Assembly: GCA_002104905.1 (NCBI GenBank)
Contig: MCFE01000075.1
Coordinates: 1 to 64,000 of the forward strand
DNA: 64,000 nt
Direction of reading: 5' to 3'
Origin: Basidiobolus meristosporus CBS 931.73
Lineage: Eukaryota; Basidiobolomycota; Basidiobolomycetes; Basidiobolales; Basidiobolaceae
In this document: piece by piece, positions 1 through 10,247 of the stretch
Numbering within the stretch: the stretch's first letter is position 1
Layout of the letters: every line of letters starts with the position of its first letter
Translations under genes and position numbers: made by a program
Notes under the pieces: model-generated
Database searches by the model: none
What the model was told of the DNA's origin: nothing
What the model saw: only the letters and a program-made list of their open reading frames with translations

Positions 1-259
1 AGGCAGTAGCCACCCAAGCAACTTGGTTTACTGCGCCAAAATCCGAAGCAATTTTGGGCAGGGCAGTAGCCACGATTGTCTGATCAAGTCCAGCCAAAAG
101 GATGGCCATTGCAAGGCCAATAAAGACCAGCATCAGCTTTCCAAAGGGTAGAAGGGCAGGACCATCCACCTCTAGATCCAACTTGGACAAACTCTTCTCT
201 AAGTCCTCTGAAAGGTTTGGTTGCTTCTCAGCTAAGAGAGTAGCAGGTTCGTTCCTCAT
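1..259 (-). CDS. MFS drug/H+ antiporter, N-terminal part (cut by window edge)
   Basis: Only the first 86 or so codons are inside the window; the gene continues beyond position 1. The ATG is at 259 (minus). After about 40 hydrophilic residues comes a first membrane helix and the stretch LAGLDQTIVATALPKIASDF, a signature of 14-TM drug:H+ antiporters (DHA2 type) of the major facilitator superfamily. These proteins sit in the plasma or vacuolar membrane and export drugs or toxic compounds in exchange for protons. The substrate cannot be told from this piece. A TATA-like box lies 41 bp upstream. The family is well supported; the specificity is open. Confidence 0.85.
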   Translation of the reverse strand, partial: MRNEPATLLAEKQPNLSEDLEKSLSKLDLEVDGPALLPFGKLMLVFIGLAMAILLAGLDQTIVATALPKIASDFGAVNQVAWVATA

Positions 260-299
260 TGTATGTCTGAATTGTACATCGTTGTCCCAAGTTACTTGC

Positions 300-306
300 T
301 TATATA
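300..306 (-). promoter_or_regulatory. TATA box of the MFS gene
   Basis: TATATAA on the minus strand, 41 bp upstream of the MFS start codon. Seen in the sequence; its function is inferred from position. Confidence 0.45.
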
Positions 307-664
307 GAGACGCAGTGGAGGACAAGAACAGATAGCTATTATTAAGCCACTCCAACAACAACAGGATGAACCGTGAAAAACGGTTAAATATACCAAGTAT
401 ATACCTAAGCGTTTCTTCCATCGTTTTGAAAGGGAAGTGTTCCTGAACCATTGGAACGACTTGATTAGAGAATTCCATGGATCAGATCTAGATGCGTGCT
501 CAATAATTTTCATCTGGCAGGAATTCTATTTTGGATTAATGAATAGTAGGGTCAGTGCTCAATGGCTGTAATTAGGGTTGCTACGGATTTCAGACTGCTG
601 ATCCGATCAGGAATCTTCCGCAATAACCATGCATAAACTTCTTCCTGATTGACGGTATTTCCGT

Positions 665-708
665 CATTATCTAGATTGGGTACATTAATCATTATCTAGA
701 TTGGGTAC
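665..708. repeat. 19-bp direct repeat, two copies
   Basis: The unit CATTATCTAGATTGGGTAC occurs at 665-683 and again at 690-708, separated by 6 bp. Its role is unknown. Confidence 0.8.
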
Positions 709-760
709 CTGATTGCCGGGTAAATACGACATGCGGGCGACGGATCGCGGTCAAAATTTA

Positions 761-792
761 GGGCTATCTTTGGGGCTATCTTTAGGGCTATC
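761..792. repeat. Short tandem repeat (about 12 bp, 2.7 copies)
   Basis: GGGCTATCTTT begins at 761 and again at 773, with a third partial copy at 785-792. The array is small and non-coding. Confidence 0.75.
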
Positions 793-1924
793 AGCGAAAC
801 ATAGTACTAACTGATTTGGATTAGACTAACAAAATTAATGTGAAGTTGAACGCTTAAACTGAAGATATCCATGGCTACACAGCTTGCAACATTACCACAC
901 ATGATACCAGAAGGTAGCCGAGGATGTTGCTTGCTATGAAAATGGTTTTCATCACCTCCGATCTCCCCTAAATCATGATTAGTACATGCTGTCATTCCGT
1001 CCGACATATGCTGTGGTATGGACACTCTTTAACGCATATCCTGGTGACCACTCGTCCTGCACTTTTGGCAAGTACCAAAACACTGTTTTTGAGAGCTATA
1101 GACATCTTTTAGGTGAGAAACTACCGACAGAAAAGGATTGCAAAGGCATATACCATAAAATAAGTAGTTTTCCATATTTTTAACTCTCATATAGTCGGCT
1201 GGGCATTGACATGCGAGCCTGAATTGTTTTATAAATGAGATATTGTCGTCATGATTAGCTATTGGATGGCTTCACTGAACCCTTCACCTAGTTATAGGCA
1301 ATGCGAATTTCGGATTATTTCCTATTTTTACTAGTTATATCATAGCTCGGCTAATGAGCCGTTTGCTGGGTTTCTATCTATATATAGAGACTTCACATAT
1401 TTGGATGTATGGCCAAATGCTCAAAAAATATTGAGGCGATCGCAATTGTTGCTGTGGGTGTTTACTGATGCTTGGTTAATACCGATTACATGGAGAATTT
1501 GTGATATTTTGATGAAAGCATTGGTAGGATAAGCAAACTAAGAGGAGGTATTTGAGATTTTGGTTGGGAAAGGTTCGGTAATATTGATGAAGTTAAATTA
1601 ATTACCTATTATCAGACAATGTGTCACGCCTGAATATTTAGGCTAATATTCAATAGAGTTAATACCAATTACCTCCAAGAAATGTAATCTGCAGGCTAAT
1701 TTTCACAAGCCCAACACTCAGGTATCTTGTGACTGCTCCATATTGTTGTGACTGCAGAAATGGGCTGGGAAGGTGGTTGATTTCAAAACTGATATTTGCT
1801 AGTTGTGTAAAGTATGTAATATAATGTGTGGGGATTTTGGAGGCATTCCAAGCTACTGGGAGTATTGATAGATTAATTGGTATCAACCTAATGATTTATT
1901 GAGTGTCAAAGTAGTACTTACACT

Positions 1925-2090
1925 TTTACAATGTATAAAATATATGAGCAAGATTTGGAGTCTTATGGTCAACTTTAAAACATTTCATATTCTGGTGGAA
2001 ATGCTTCAAGTAAATCCTGACGGAGAATACGGTTGGGGGATGATAAAGGTCATAGACCAAGTTAACGTAAGCATGAAGTTTGCAACAGTA
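1925..2090 (-). mobile_element. Decayed LTR (solo-LTR-like relic)
   Basis: By eye this stretch aligns over roughly 150 bp, with many substitutions, to the LTR end of the copia fragment near 59950-60151. Both contain ATATG.GCAA..TTTGG, CAACTT, TTCAT.TTCTGG and AAGTAAATCC.GAC.. in the same order and orientation, and both end in TTT.CAACA. That end is the TGTTG start of the LTR read on the minus strand, here near 2087. No coding sequence accompanies it. The alignment is manual, so the limits are approximate. Confidence 0.5.
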
Positions 2091-4026
2091 CACACTCATA
2101 TTGCGCAATGATTCATATAGATACCTTGAGAAAGTGGGCATGAGGCATCTACAAAGTTTGCGTCATTTGGATGAGATTCTTGATATTCAAAACTATGCTT
2201 TCAATGATTTGTAGATTATCCATTTATACTCTGAAAAGTAGATACTGACTGATAACCAGTGAACCTAAAGGCAGTGAGGCATTACCCTGCTCTATCAAGA
2301 TATTATACTTGAGATTCGGGACTTTCTTGAGGGTTTACAATGCTCACAAACTGCTCAGGGATGTGAGAGTTCGCATGATTGAGCCACTCAGACCTATCAG
2401 CCATATGAGTCTAGCTTTTATTACTCTGTAGGTGACCTTTAAAATTCTTGGCAATATCAAGTTCCTGATTGAATCAGAATCATTAGTGGGAGCTCAAATA
2501 TATGCCGCTCTACTCAACTGCTGATTGCTAACGAAACAAAGATACAAGAAACAGTATAGCTGGAGGTCATTGACCATTACGCTAGGCTATTCGGTGAGAA
2601 GTCTACAAAACTGGGACTTCCAACAAATATAAAATCTACAGATATCTCACAATCTGCACCATTACCACGGTCACTATTGCATATTAACACAAGAACTTGC
2701 GCCCTTGTCTACACAGTTACCAACGCTCGGTTACCAGTAATCATCAGTCAATTCACCTGATCACTCAATGTATAGGGGTTCACAAGTGAGGCTTGTCACC
2801 ATTTCACAACTAGTGGTAGTTTAAAGAAACAAGGCTAATCTGCAGTACACATTTAATGTAGCATGACAGCTCAAATAAAAAAGGGGTGGAAAAAGATTGC
2901 ACAGAAAATAACCTCGAATTGCCCCTAAGCTCATGGATTCGCTAATGATTGTACAGATCAACGCTCAATACGCCCAAAAAAGGTAGAGCACTCAGGCAGA
3001 AGAGGATACTGGTTGGGATATTTTAGGCATCAATCAATGATGCACACTACTGGTGGACTATTTTAGGCAAGAAATATTGCAGCGGGAGATCTATAATATT
3101 CGGTATAGTCCGCCATCCCCTAAATATGATCTGTTGGCGGAAGTTTGCCAAGGAGAAGATTCATCTCTTAGTTACACATATTGGCGATTGGTTGGTCATT
3201 ACCGCGCTGTTGGAGTATGGGTTGGGTAAGATTTCGTGCTAGGTTTAGTGCTAGATTTCGTGCTACTACAATTACCATTTATAAGCTCAAAATCCTAGAG
3301 ATATGACTACGTTCGTTCGGAGCTCGAAGAGGAAACATGATGGTTGAAAGCACGGCTTGGTGCACAAAAAGCGACACTTACAGAGGAATGAAGACAGATG
3401 TTGGCCGAAGTATTGAAATCATTTGTAATGGTTAACTTCATATATGCTTCTCTAGCCGGCCCTCTTCAGGAAAGATACTGAACACAAGAATTTGGTTAAA
3501 GCAACGTGACTGCGATTGTTGACCTGAATCTACATTATGGCGAGGAGTCCAGGTACGATGCCAGATGTCAGAAGAGCTTCAGTTAGATGGGGTATTATGG
3601 GCATTGTTCACTTACTTTGCCCAGGGTTACTGGCTAACAAAAGTAGTTCGGTTTAAAGAGCCGCAATGAGATTGATCAACCAACTGTCAGACCAAGTGGA
3701 AAGCCTTCTGCGGATTCTTATCATTGAGCATGGGCGCTAACTTCTGTAAGAATGCTGCGGCCAACTCCTGCATAAATCCACTGACTATAAAATACATTGT
3801 TTGCCACTTCCTAGCGCACACCAAACAACCAAGAATCTTTGTGTTCAAAGTGTGTGTAGTGATGAAAATATGGCTAATGAGTTGGAGAACTGCATCTCGG
3901 CCCAAATTGACAAATAATATCAAATTGTGTAAAAGAGAGATTTAATCCAAACCCACATCAACACCTTGTTGGAACCAAGTATAAACGTTGAATAGAGCCA
4001 CCGATATATTTGATGATCTAAGCAAA

Positions 4027-4083
4027 GTTAACCAACATTAAGTTTATACACACCAAGGTTAATCAACAATAAGTTTAGACACA
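4027..4083. repeat. 26-bp imperfect direct repeat, two copies
   Basis: A GTTAA.CAACA.TAAGTTTA.ACACA unit occurs at 4027-4052 and 4058-4083. It lies about 320 bp upstream of the AAA ATPase start and could be a promoter element or a chance duplication. Confidence 0.6.
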
Positions 4084-4318
4084 TTTCCCATTTGATGCAA
4101 ATGCAGGTGAAAAATCGCCAATTACTTTCTAGGCAAGTCGTCGATTATTTTCTCGGTGTTCCCCCAGGTTGGCTATGCAAACAACTCCAAATTTGGCTAT
4201 GTGCCATGACAAGGCCAAGATAAGAATTTTCTGATTCACACCAATGAAGCGATACATGCTCTATTAATGGCGTCGTGGTACAAGATCAAGCGCTGCGGCG
4301 GGATGTCTGGTGATTAGG

Positions 4319-4327
4319 TATTTATAT
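4319..4327 (+). promoter_or_regulatory. TATA-like box of the AAA ATPase gene
   Basis: A TATTTATAT run lies about 80 bp upstream of the chosen ATG at 4403. It falls inside the longer open frame that begins with GTG at 4310. This is one reason for preferring the ATG at 4403: transcription would start downstream of this box. Confidence 0.4.
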
Positions 4328-4402
4328 CTCGAGCATGGCCACTCCACAAAGCATACTCTTTCCTACCACCAACCAACAGCGCCCTTCAAACCCGAGAGCA
4401 TT

Positions 4403-6394
4403 ATGAGTTCCAAAAAGGAGAAGAGAAAAAGTCCCCTGGTTGAGACCGAGATGGCGATGGTTCACCACAGCTATGGCGAAGACAACAGCACTTCCCAGCT
4501 GTTCGATAAAGACGCTATGGACTCCATCTGGTCCCCTTTCACTTCCTTGTTTACCGGCGATCAGATCAGTATTATCTTGATGGCCTGGCTCCCTTCACAG
4601 ATAGAGTCCATAACGACCAATATCGTAGCCGTTGATATGTTTATCATTTCCGCTCTGGTGGCCGGTATCGTCGCTATGATGAAGTTTTCTAGCCACGTCT
4701 CCCTTTCTGCACTCAACTTCAAGCGCAAAAAGAAAGCCGAGTCCATCAGCATTCAAGTCGAGCCGGAGTTCATGGGCCTGTACGATGAGATGGAAGCGAA
4801 TCCCCACCACAAGTCACTTTCCTGGTTGGTGTCTGAGCAGAGTAAAAACCTAATGAAAGGAAATTTCTTGATGATTCCCGAGACCGAGACATATCGTGGT
4901 GAGGAGGACGACGATGATGTCCATGTTCCCGAGTTTAACGTCCTTCCCCAGGACAATGAAAATCTTTTCATTTCCTTCAAAGGGGATGTGTTCAAGGTGT
5001 TTTTCAAGGAAAATAGCGACCAAGACAACCAGCAAAAGGATGATAATCACAACCGAAACATTCTTGAGGACAGTAGCAAAATCAAAAGAAAGGTCAAGGC
5101 TCTCCCATCAATTGTGGTCGAGCTCTGCCCCAACTTCGTTCACCCGAACGGGATCCAATCGAGTGTTTTAAGCAAAACCATCTCCGAAAAAGGGAAGCCG
5201 GCCGACGATCCTGACGTTGCCATGGACAAAGTGATCAGATTTATCCAGGCGACCACCAGAGCGCATTTGATCGAGCAGAAGGATGACCGCGTCAGGTCAA
5301 GATATGAGCGAGGAGCTTATGGCTGGGAGTCGATTCAGACGCTCACTCTTTCGAGAGGCCTGGATACAGTTTGTCTGGACAAGTCCAACGAGGATCTGTT
5401 GAAGCACGACTTGGAAACATTCTTGGCCGACAAAGAATTTTACCAGAGAATTGGGCTACCGTATCGCCGCGGCATCCTATTGTATGGCAATCCGGGAACT
5501 GGCAAGACTTCGCTTGTTAACGCGATATCAAGTCAGCTGAACCGCGATTTGTATTTCATCAATCTGAAGGAGATCGAGAACGACGCTGGATTGAACTCTG
5601 CCTTCAACTCGGTCCCTGCCAACCAGATCATCGTCTTGGAGGATTGTGATACTCAGAGCCGAGTCCTCCATGCCCGAAAGCATGCCTCATCCAAGGACGA
5701 ACTGATGAGAATGCTAGGACCTAACCTGGATTCGTCAACAAAGCTTGGCAGCGGTGAAGGTTTCTTCAAGCCGTTCACATTGTCCACTTTCCTGGCGAAC
5801 CTGGATGGGCATTCCTTGTCGGAAGGGAACATCATCATCATGACCACCAATCACCCTGAGCTGCTTGACCCCGCTGTCATCAGACCTGGTCGAATGGATC
5901 TAAAGATTGAGCTAGGATACTGCACTCACTATCAAATCCAAAGGATGTACGCCTCAGTGCTGGAAGATCCCAAGGCGAAGTTGGACGAGGAAATCCTCAA
6001 GGAGAAGGTCCCTGAGAGACTTCTTCCACCGTGTGAGGTAATGACATGCATGGTATTGTACCGTCGTACACCCGAGGTCATCCTCGACAAGATACTTGAG
6101 CTGGTGAAGAAGTTCCAAGGGGGTGCCAAGTCTGTGATTGAGGAGGAGATGGAGCACCGTGCACGGGAGGAGCTGGAGAATAAACTTCTGGAAGAAATCA
6201 AAGCTCGACAGGAGAACGGGGGCGATGAGGGCTGCGATAATCCCACCGAGGACCAGAGCCAAGAAAGCGAGCAAACACAGCCAGACGAGCCTGCTGCGGA
6301 CGATGCGCCTGGTGCAGAATCTATCGACAAACCCAAGGACAAGTCACCCGATGACTCCGACTATGGCTCGGACACCGAACGAGCAGCTGTATAA
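4403..6394 (+). CDS. BCS1-like AAA ATPase with N-terminal membrane anchor
   Basis: A single-exon gene of 663 residues. A hydrophobic segment near residues 75-95 can anchor the protein in a membrane. The AAA module follows in the second half: Walker A GNPGTGKTS, Walker B IIVLEDCD, and a NHPELLDPAVIRPGRMD stretch containing sensor 1 and the arginine finger, as in Bcs1-type ATPases. In yeast Bcs1 moves the folded Rieske protein across the inner mitochondrial membrane. Here the region between anchor and AAA domain does not clearly match the BCS1-specific domain, and it carries acidic patches. The last 90 residues are Glu/Asp-rich. It is therefore a Bcs1-like paralogue rather than a proven Bcs1 orthologue, and its location is uncertain. 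ATG 4403 was chosen over the GTG at 4310. Confidence 0.8.
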   Translation: MSSKKEKRKSPLVETEMAMVHHSYGEDNSTSQLFDKDAMDSIWSPFTSLFTGDQISIILMAWLPSQIESITTNIVAVDMFIISALVAGIVAMMKFSSHVSLSALNFKRKKKAESISIQVEPEFMGLYDEMEANPHHKSLSWLVSEQSKNLMKGNFLMIPETETYRGEEDDDDVHVPEFNVLPQDNENLFISFKGDVFKVFFKENSDQDNQQKDDNHNRNILEDSSKIKRKVKALPSIVVELCPNFVHPNGIQSSVLSKTISEKGKPADDPDVAMDKVIRFIQATTRAHLIEQKDDRVRSRYERGAYGWESIQTLTLSRGLDTVCLDKSNEDLLKHDLETFLADKEFYQRIGLPYRRGILLYGNPGTGKTSLVNAISSQLNRDLYFINLKEIENDAGLNSAFNSVPANQIIVLEDCDTQSRVLHARKHASSKDELMRMLGPNLDSSTKLGSGEGFFKPFTLSTFLANLDGHSLSEGNIIIMTTNHPELLDPAVIRPGRMDLKIELGYCTHYQIQRMYASVLEDPKAKLDEEILKEKVPERLLPPCEVMTCMVLYRRTPEVILDKILELVKKFQGGAKSVIEEEMEHRAREELENKLLEEIKARQENGGDEGCDNPTEDQSQESEQTQPDEPAADDAPGAESIDKPKDKSPDDSDYGSDTERAAV

Positions 6395-6596
6395 ACCCTT
6401 TGCCAGTCACATCCACATCCACATCCACACTCACCAAGTGATAGATTTTGTATTCTAGCTTGTATTAAGTAATCCACACAACGACCCAACGACCCATCCA
6501 CCAAATCACCCATAATGAACCCGATATACCACTCTCACATTGATGATATTAAACATTAATAGATAAGCAAATTTATTAGAATTCGTCAACAAATGT

Positions 6597-7250
6597 CTAC
6601 TCCAAATCTTCGACCACGACATCCTTCATGTTTGTGAATTCACTCAAACCAGAGGGATCGTGCACCACCCAGGTCCAGGGCTCAGCAACATCCAACAGTG
6701 CGTTGAGGCTACTTAAGCATTCGATGGTCTTTTCCTTATGATCCTCCGAGAGGTTGGCCACTTCGACGTGGGTGGCCAAGTTGAAGACCGCGGAGGCGAC
6801 ATAGTTGTAGATGGTGTCGATTCTTCTTCTGCGGTCAACTCCGAACTCGAACTCAAGCTCGGGGATCTCCACGCGAGCGTGGGGGGATTTCAGGCAGACG
6901 TTCCACAGCTGGGTGGTGTCGGTGATCCGGACGGAGAACTTCTTGGGCTTCCACTCCTCTTGCGGGGGCTCAGGCTTGAATTTGAACTGGGCGAAGCCTT
7001 TCTCGTTCATCTCGAGCTCGACGTTGGGCAGGGCCCCGAGGAATTGTTCGAAGGTTCCGTTCAGGGCGTCTTCGAACTCCGCCTTATCCTCGTAGCCGAG
7101 TTCGAGGTACATCATTTTCGCGACTGGCTCCACGGCCAACCACTCCGCCGGCGTTTCGTCATAAAGCTTTTCCAGCTCCTCGATGAGTCGGTCGACCTCT
7201 TGATGGCCGAGGTTGATGTGGTAGGTGGATTCGTTGGTGGTTGGCTCCAT
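6597..7250 (-). CDS. ZPR1-type beta-domain protein lacking the zinc finger
   Basis: A single-exon gene of 217 residues with the ATG at 7250. Residues from about 105 to the end follow the layout of the ZPR1 domain that comes after each C4 zinc finger in ZPR1. A V.ITD...L strand is followed by KSPHARVEIPELEFEFG, a helical middle (IECLSSLNALL), then PWTWVVHDPSGLSEF, like the (F)T.(I/V)..DPSGNS end of ZPR1. ZPR1 proteins bind and help fold translation factor eEF1A. No CxxC pair exists here. The first 100 residues are an acidic helical region with a LELGYEDKAEFEDALNGTF segment instead of a zinc finger. I infer a ZPR1-derived or ZPR1-like domain with an unknown job. It could also be a different beta-sandwich with chance resemblance. 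Confidence 0.55.
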   Translation of the reverse strand: MEPTTNESTYHINLGHQEVDRLIEELEKLYDETPAEWLAVEPVAKMMYLELGYEDKAEFEDALNGTFEQFLGALPNVELEMNEKGFAQFKFKPEPPQEEWKPKKFSVRITDTTQLWNVCLKSPHARVEIPELEFEFGVDRRRRIDTIYNYVASAVFNLATHVEVANLSEDHKEKTIECLSSLNALLDVAEPWTWVVHDPSGLSEFTNMKDVVVEDLE

Positions 7251-7674
7251 CGTGACGATATCTCAGTGAACAGACGGGGAAGCCCCAGAGAAAATTCCTA
7301 GTGAATATACACCGAGGATGGGGGACTTTTTTTATTCATGGTATTTGTAATTGGTCGGGAAGGTTCTCGATTTTTTGCAAAAATTTCCTCCCAAATCGGA
7401 TGCCGGCTAGCCTGGAATGGTTCGCGCAAACAGAGGCATACATTGGCATGCGAGTGGAAGAGCACACTTGATCCGGGTACGGTGCCTACAGGAGCTCGCA
7501 TCGATCTGCTACGTTTGATTGCCTTGTTTCTCAATGGTTAGTCTACAAACAAGACACAGACAAGCGCGGATTTTAGTGGCTGGTTAGTGTAAGGGGTCGC
7601 AAGTGTTGAACACCATAAATTGGCGACTCGCCGACCGATCCACCCATATCACATATAGATTTTTAGACGAACCG

Positions 7675-8416
7675 ATGGTGAAGAACGATACCTGCCTTCG
7701 CTGTATTGACTTGCGGATCGGATGCTTGATCCTGACCGGCTTTCAATTGGTACGTTTCTTGGATATGTCAAGCCCCGCCACCACCTCGCTTATACCTGAC
7801 TTCTAGATAGTTGGGCTTTTGTTTACCATCCTGATTACCCTCAACTGGGGTGGGGTGACCAATTCCTCCTTCGGGGCAAATAACAACTATACCCAATCTA
7901 CCTCGAATTCCTCCACCTTTCAAGTCGGCCGGATCGGGCTATACATATTATTTGTAGCCTTCATTATCACTCTGTTCTTAGGTATCTTCGGCTTCGTGGG
8001 GACATTGAAGGTACCGCTCCTAGAGTTGTTGCTGACAGGGGTCTGGTGTGCTGACTGCTTCATCTAGAATAGGTCCTGGATGTTACTGGTCTATCTTGGG
8101 ATGGCAACGATTCTGATGTTGGCCGGTTTCGTGGGGATGGTGATGGCCTTTATCAACCACGAATGGTACAATGGAGTGTTGGCACTGATCATGGTAAGTT
8201 CGGGGCATAATATCATCGTGATGGGACTCCAGTTGACCCGTATTTTAGATCCTATTACAAGCCTTCTTCGCCCTCAACATCGCTCGGTATCGGCAGGTAG
8301 TTATCGCCGCCGACCACGCGCTCAATTACTCGGGTGTGTATGTTCCCGAGGAAGGCAATCAGGCGTACAGCGCAAACCCAGACCTGCAGCCTTCCGCGCA
8401 AACAGATGGCGCTTGA
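7675..8416 (+). CDS. Four-TM membrane protein, fungal tetraspan type (4 exons)
   Basis: Exons 7675-7749, 7807-8010, 8068-8193 and 8249-8416, all phase 0 with GT/AG borders, give 190 residues. The start CLRCIDLRIGCLIL (a Cys pair before the first helix) is typical of small four-helix proteins of zygomycete fungi. Helix 1 is near residues 13-40. An extracellular loop follows, with N-glycosylation sequons around NSS, NYT and NSS. Helices 2 and 3 are near 68-95 and 97-120, and helix 4 spans the exon 3/4 joint. A soluble tail follows. The arrangement suggests a tetraspan or MARVEL-like protein in the plasma or endomembrane system. Its function is unknown. Confidence 0.75.
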
Positions 8417-9029
8417 CATCCATGTATCTCTTTCAAACGAATAAAGTCTCTTTCGCTTACATAAGTTGGCTCCAGAAATCAGTTCAGTGAAACAGATGCA
8501 GGGGAACGAACGATTGGCAAATGAGTGATTCGCACCTCCTATACGGTTTCTGAATCCAAAGGACCCGGCGTCAGAACACGTTGCCCCGCGGATAATCTTC
8601 CCCCATCGTCTAATAGTTTATTCCAATAGCATCCAAGGTAGTAATGGGTGAAGATCAGTATAATATACAAAAATGATGGATCATGCTTATAGTTCATCGA
8701 TATGTATGCGTGTATGAGGAACATGGGTTGTCACTGATGAATAAGGCGTATGAAAGGTTGCACAGGCTCAGTATCTTAAAGAGGACTCCTTTAGGGCCGT
8801 TTGCCAATCCCTTGGTAACCCCTATTGCATGATAAGTCAGACCGTTCCAAATCGAAGATTCCTAGTGTGCTGTACTAACGATGTATTCCCCGGAATCCGA
8901 GATACTAACATGGGTGATATGCTTAGGATTCGACGGTTTCGAGATGTTGAATCGCTTAAGGTAGGTCGGTCTGATTAGCACGGCATGGCCACGAAAGAAA
9001 CTCCCCATCAACCTACCTTGGCTCTGGGA
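8417..9029. other. Intergenic, nothing recognised
   Basis: Between two convergent genes. Only short frames and no recognisable domain; it should contain the two 3' ends. Confidence 0.5.
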
Positions 9030-9465
9030 TTATTTATGCATTTGGCGGATTGGATCTTGGAGCCTGGCCTGCTTAATGGCTGGGAGGCAGGTTGTGCTGG
9101 GATACACATGATTGCCTCAACATTTTCCCCAGGTAGGCGTCCACCATGGGAATTTGCGTAGCTCTTAAACAGAATTAAGCACTTAGCAGATAAGACCAGC
9201 AAGAAACAAACGGGTCTCCTCCGACTTACGTTGAACTCCCCGCTCTCCGGGTCGATCCCGGCGTGGCCAAAGTGGACAAAGTTGGTCGGGCCTGAGATGC
9301 GGATCCTTTTGTTGGAATTGGGCGAAGCGACTCGAAAGTAGCCTAGACAGAGAGTTAACAAAAACGAGGTCTCGGGTGGGTTGTGCACTGGATTATTCAG
9401 TGACCTGTGACCGACTTCAGTAGAGTGGTGAAGGTTGATTTGAGATTGGCTGCATTGTCGTCCAT
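9030..9465 (-). CDS. Small CRIB-domain protein, probable Cdc42/Rac effector (3 exons)
   Basis: Exons 9465-9405, 9342-9230 and 9068-9030 join in frame to 70 residues. Exon 2 encodes a clear CRIB motif, ISGPTNFVHFGHAGIDPESG, matching the ISxPxxFxHxxHxG core that binds GTP-loaded Cdc42 or Rac. A basic stretch (NKRIRI) precedes it. The protein is little more than this motif plus about 20 residues before it, like the small SPEC-type CRIB proteins of animals. It probably acts at sites of polarised growth. Intron 2 (161 nt) is longer than the others and happens to be open, so a read-through form ending at 9008 is an alternative C terminus. The start (ATG 9465) is the only one in frame. Confidence 0.7.
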
Positions 9466-10247
9466 ATACAGGTCGGCCTCCGTGCAGGAGGAGCGAAGAT
9501 GCTTTTGCGGCAGCCGTCCTTTCAAGCTTTCGGATTTGCTGGAATTCCGGGAGAGAATGGCTGAGGAATAAATGGGGAGGTTGGTTACTCTTCGCACAGG
9601 GGGGGAGCCCGCTCTTTCAGCAAATACCTTTGTCAGCTAGCATGTTGTGGTGGAGAATAGTAGTGAAAATAAATGTTGGGGACTACGGAGCAAATCAACT
9701 GGAACATCCTTATGTTTATACAATATTTCGAGGATGTGGAACAGGCTTTCAAACCAGAAAGAATTTGTTACACCGGCGCTGTGACTGGGTCTCAGCATTC
9801 ATTAAATTCTTTATGAAGTTCCTAAAAAGTTGATCAATTGCAACCGACAACAGATTTTTTAGTGTACGCACCCGGCATTAATCTACGACATTAACTTTGC
9901 CTAATTTGGTGGCCATCTCATGTCAGAATCAGTGAACAATGAACGCATCAAACCGTGATTAAGTCATTGTTTGTCAATATCAAAGGCCCAAGCAAACAAA
10001 GACCAGCGATGTAGTTGACAGGATGTTGGACATTTTCGAAGCAAATCGATTGAATTTTACTTTGGCGATTTGCTAGCCAGTTCTAGTTCTACGAATACAC
10101 GCGTAAATAATTATGGTTCTGGAAAGGATGCTCTGCCGTCCCAGGGCAAGCAACTGGTAGATTCTAGTATACAGTGACATTATATTCACAGAGGCCAATA
10201 CTGGTATGGTGTGAAGTGATGAATTGTGATTTGTGGAGGGAGCGGGG
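9466..10247. other. Intergenic, nothing recognised
   Basis: Upstream of the CRIB gene and downstream of the BRWD-like gene. No credible reading frame. Confidence 0.5.

Larger units (their letters stand above)
260..4402. other. Gene-poor 4.1-kb stretch
   Basis: No reading frame longer than about 80 codons and no recognisable protein on either strand. It holds short direct repeats and a decayed LTR (listed separately). The last few hundred bases presumably carry the promoter of the AAA ATPase gene. No other gene is seen. Confidence 0.6.

Noticed and set aside
4310-4402. Longer start for the AAA ATPase
   Set aside because: The frame opens with GTG and contains the probable TATA box; the ATG at 4403 is the better start.
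5932-6342. Antisense frame of 136 codons in the AAA ATPase gene
   Set aside because: Ser-rich shadow of the acidic sense strand with no independent support.
6738-7301. 187-codon plus frame over the ZPR1-like gene
   Set aside because: Antisense of a better supported coding region; no domain.
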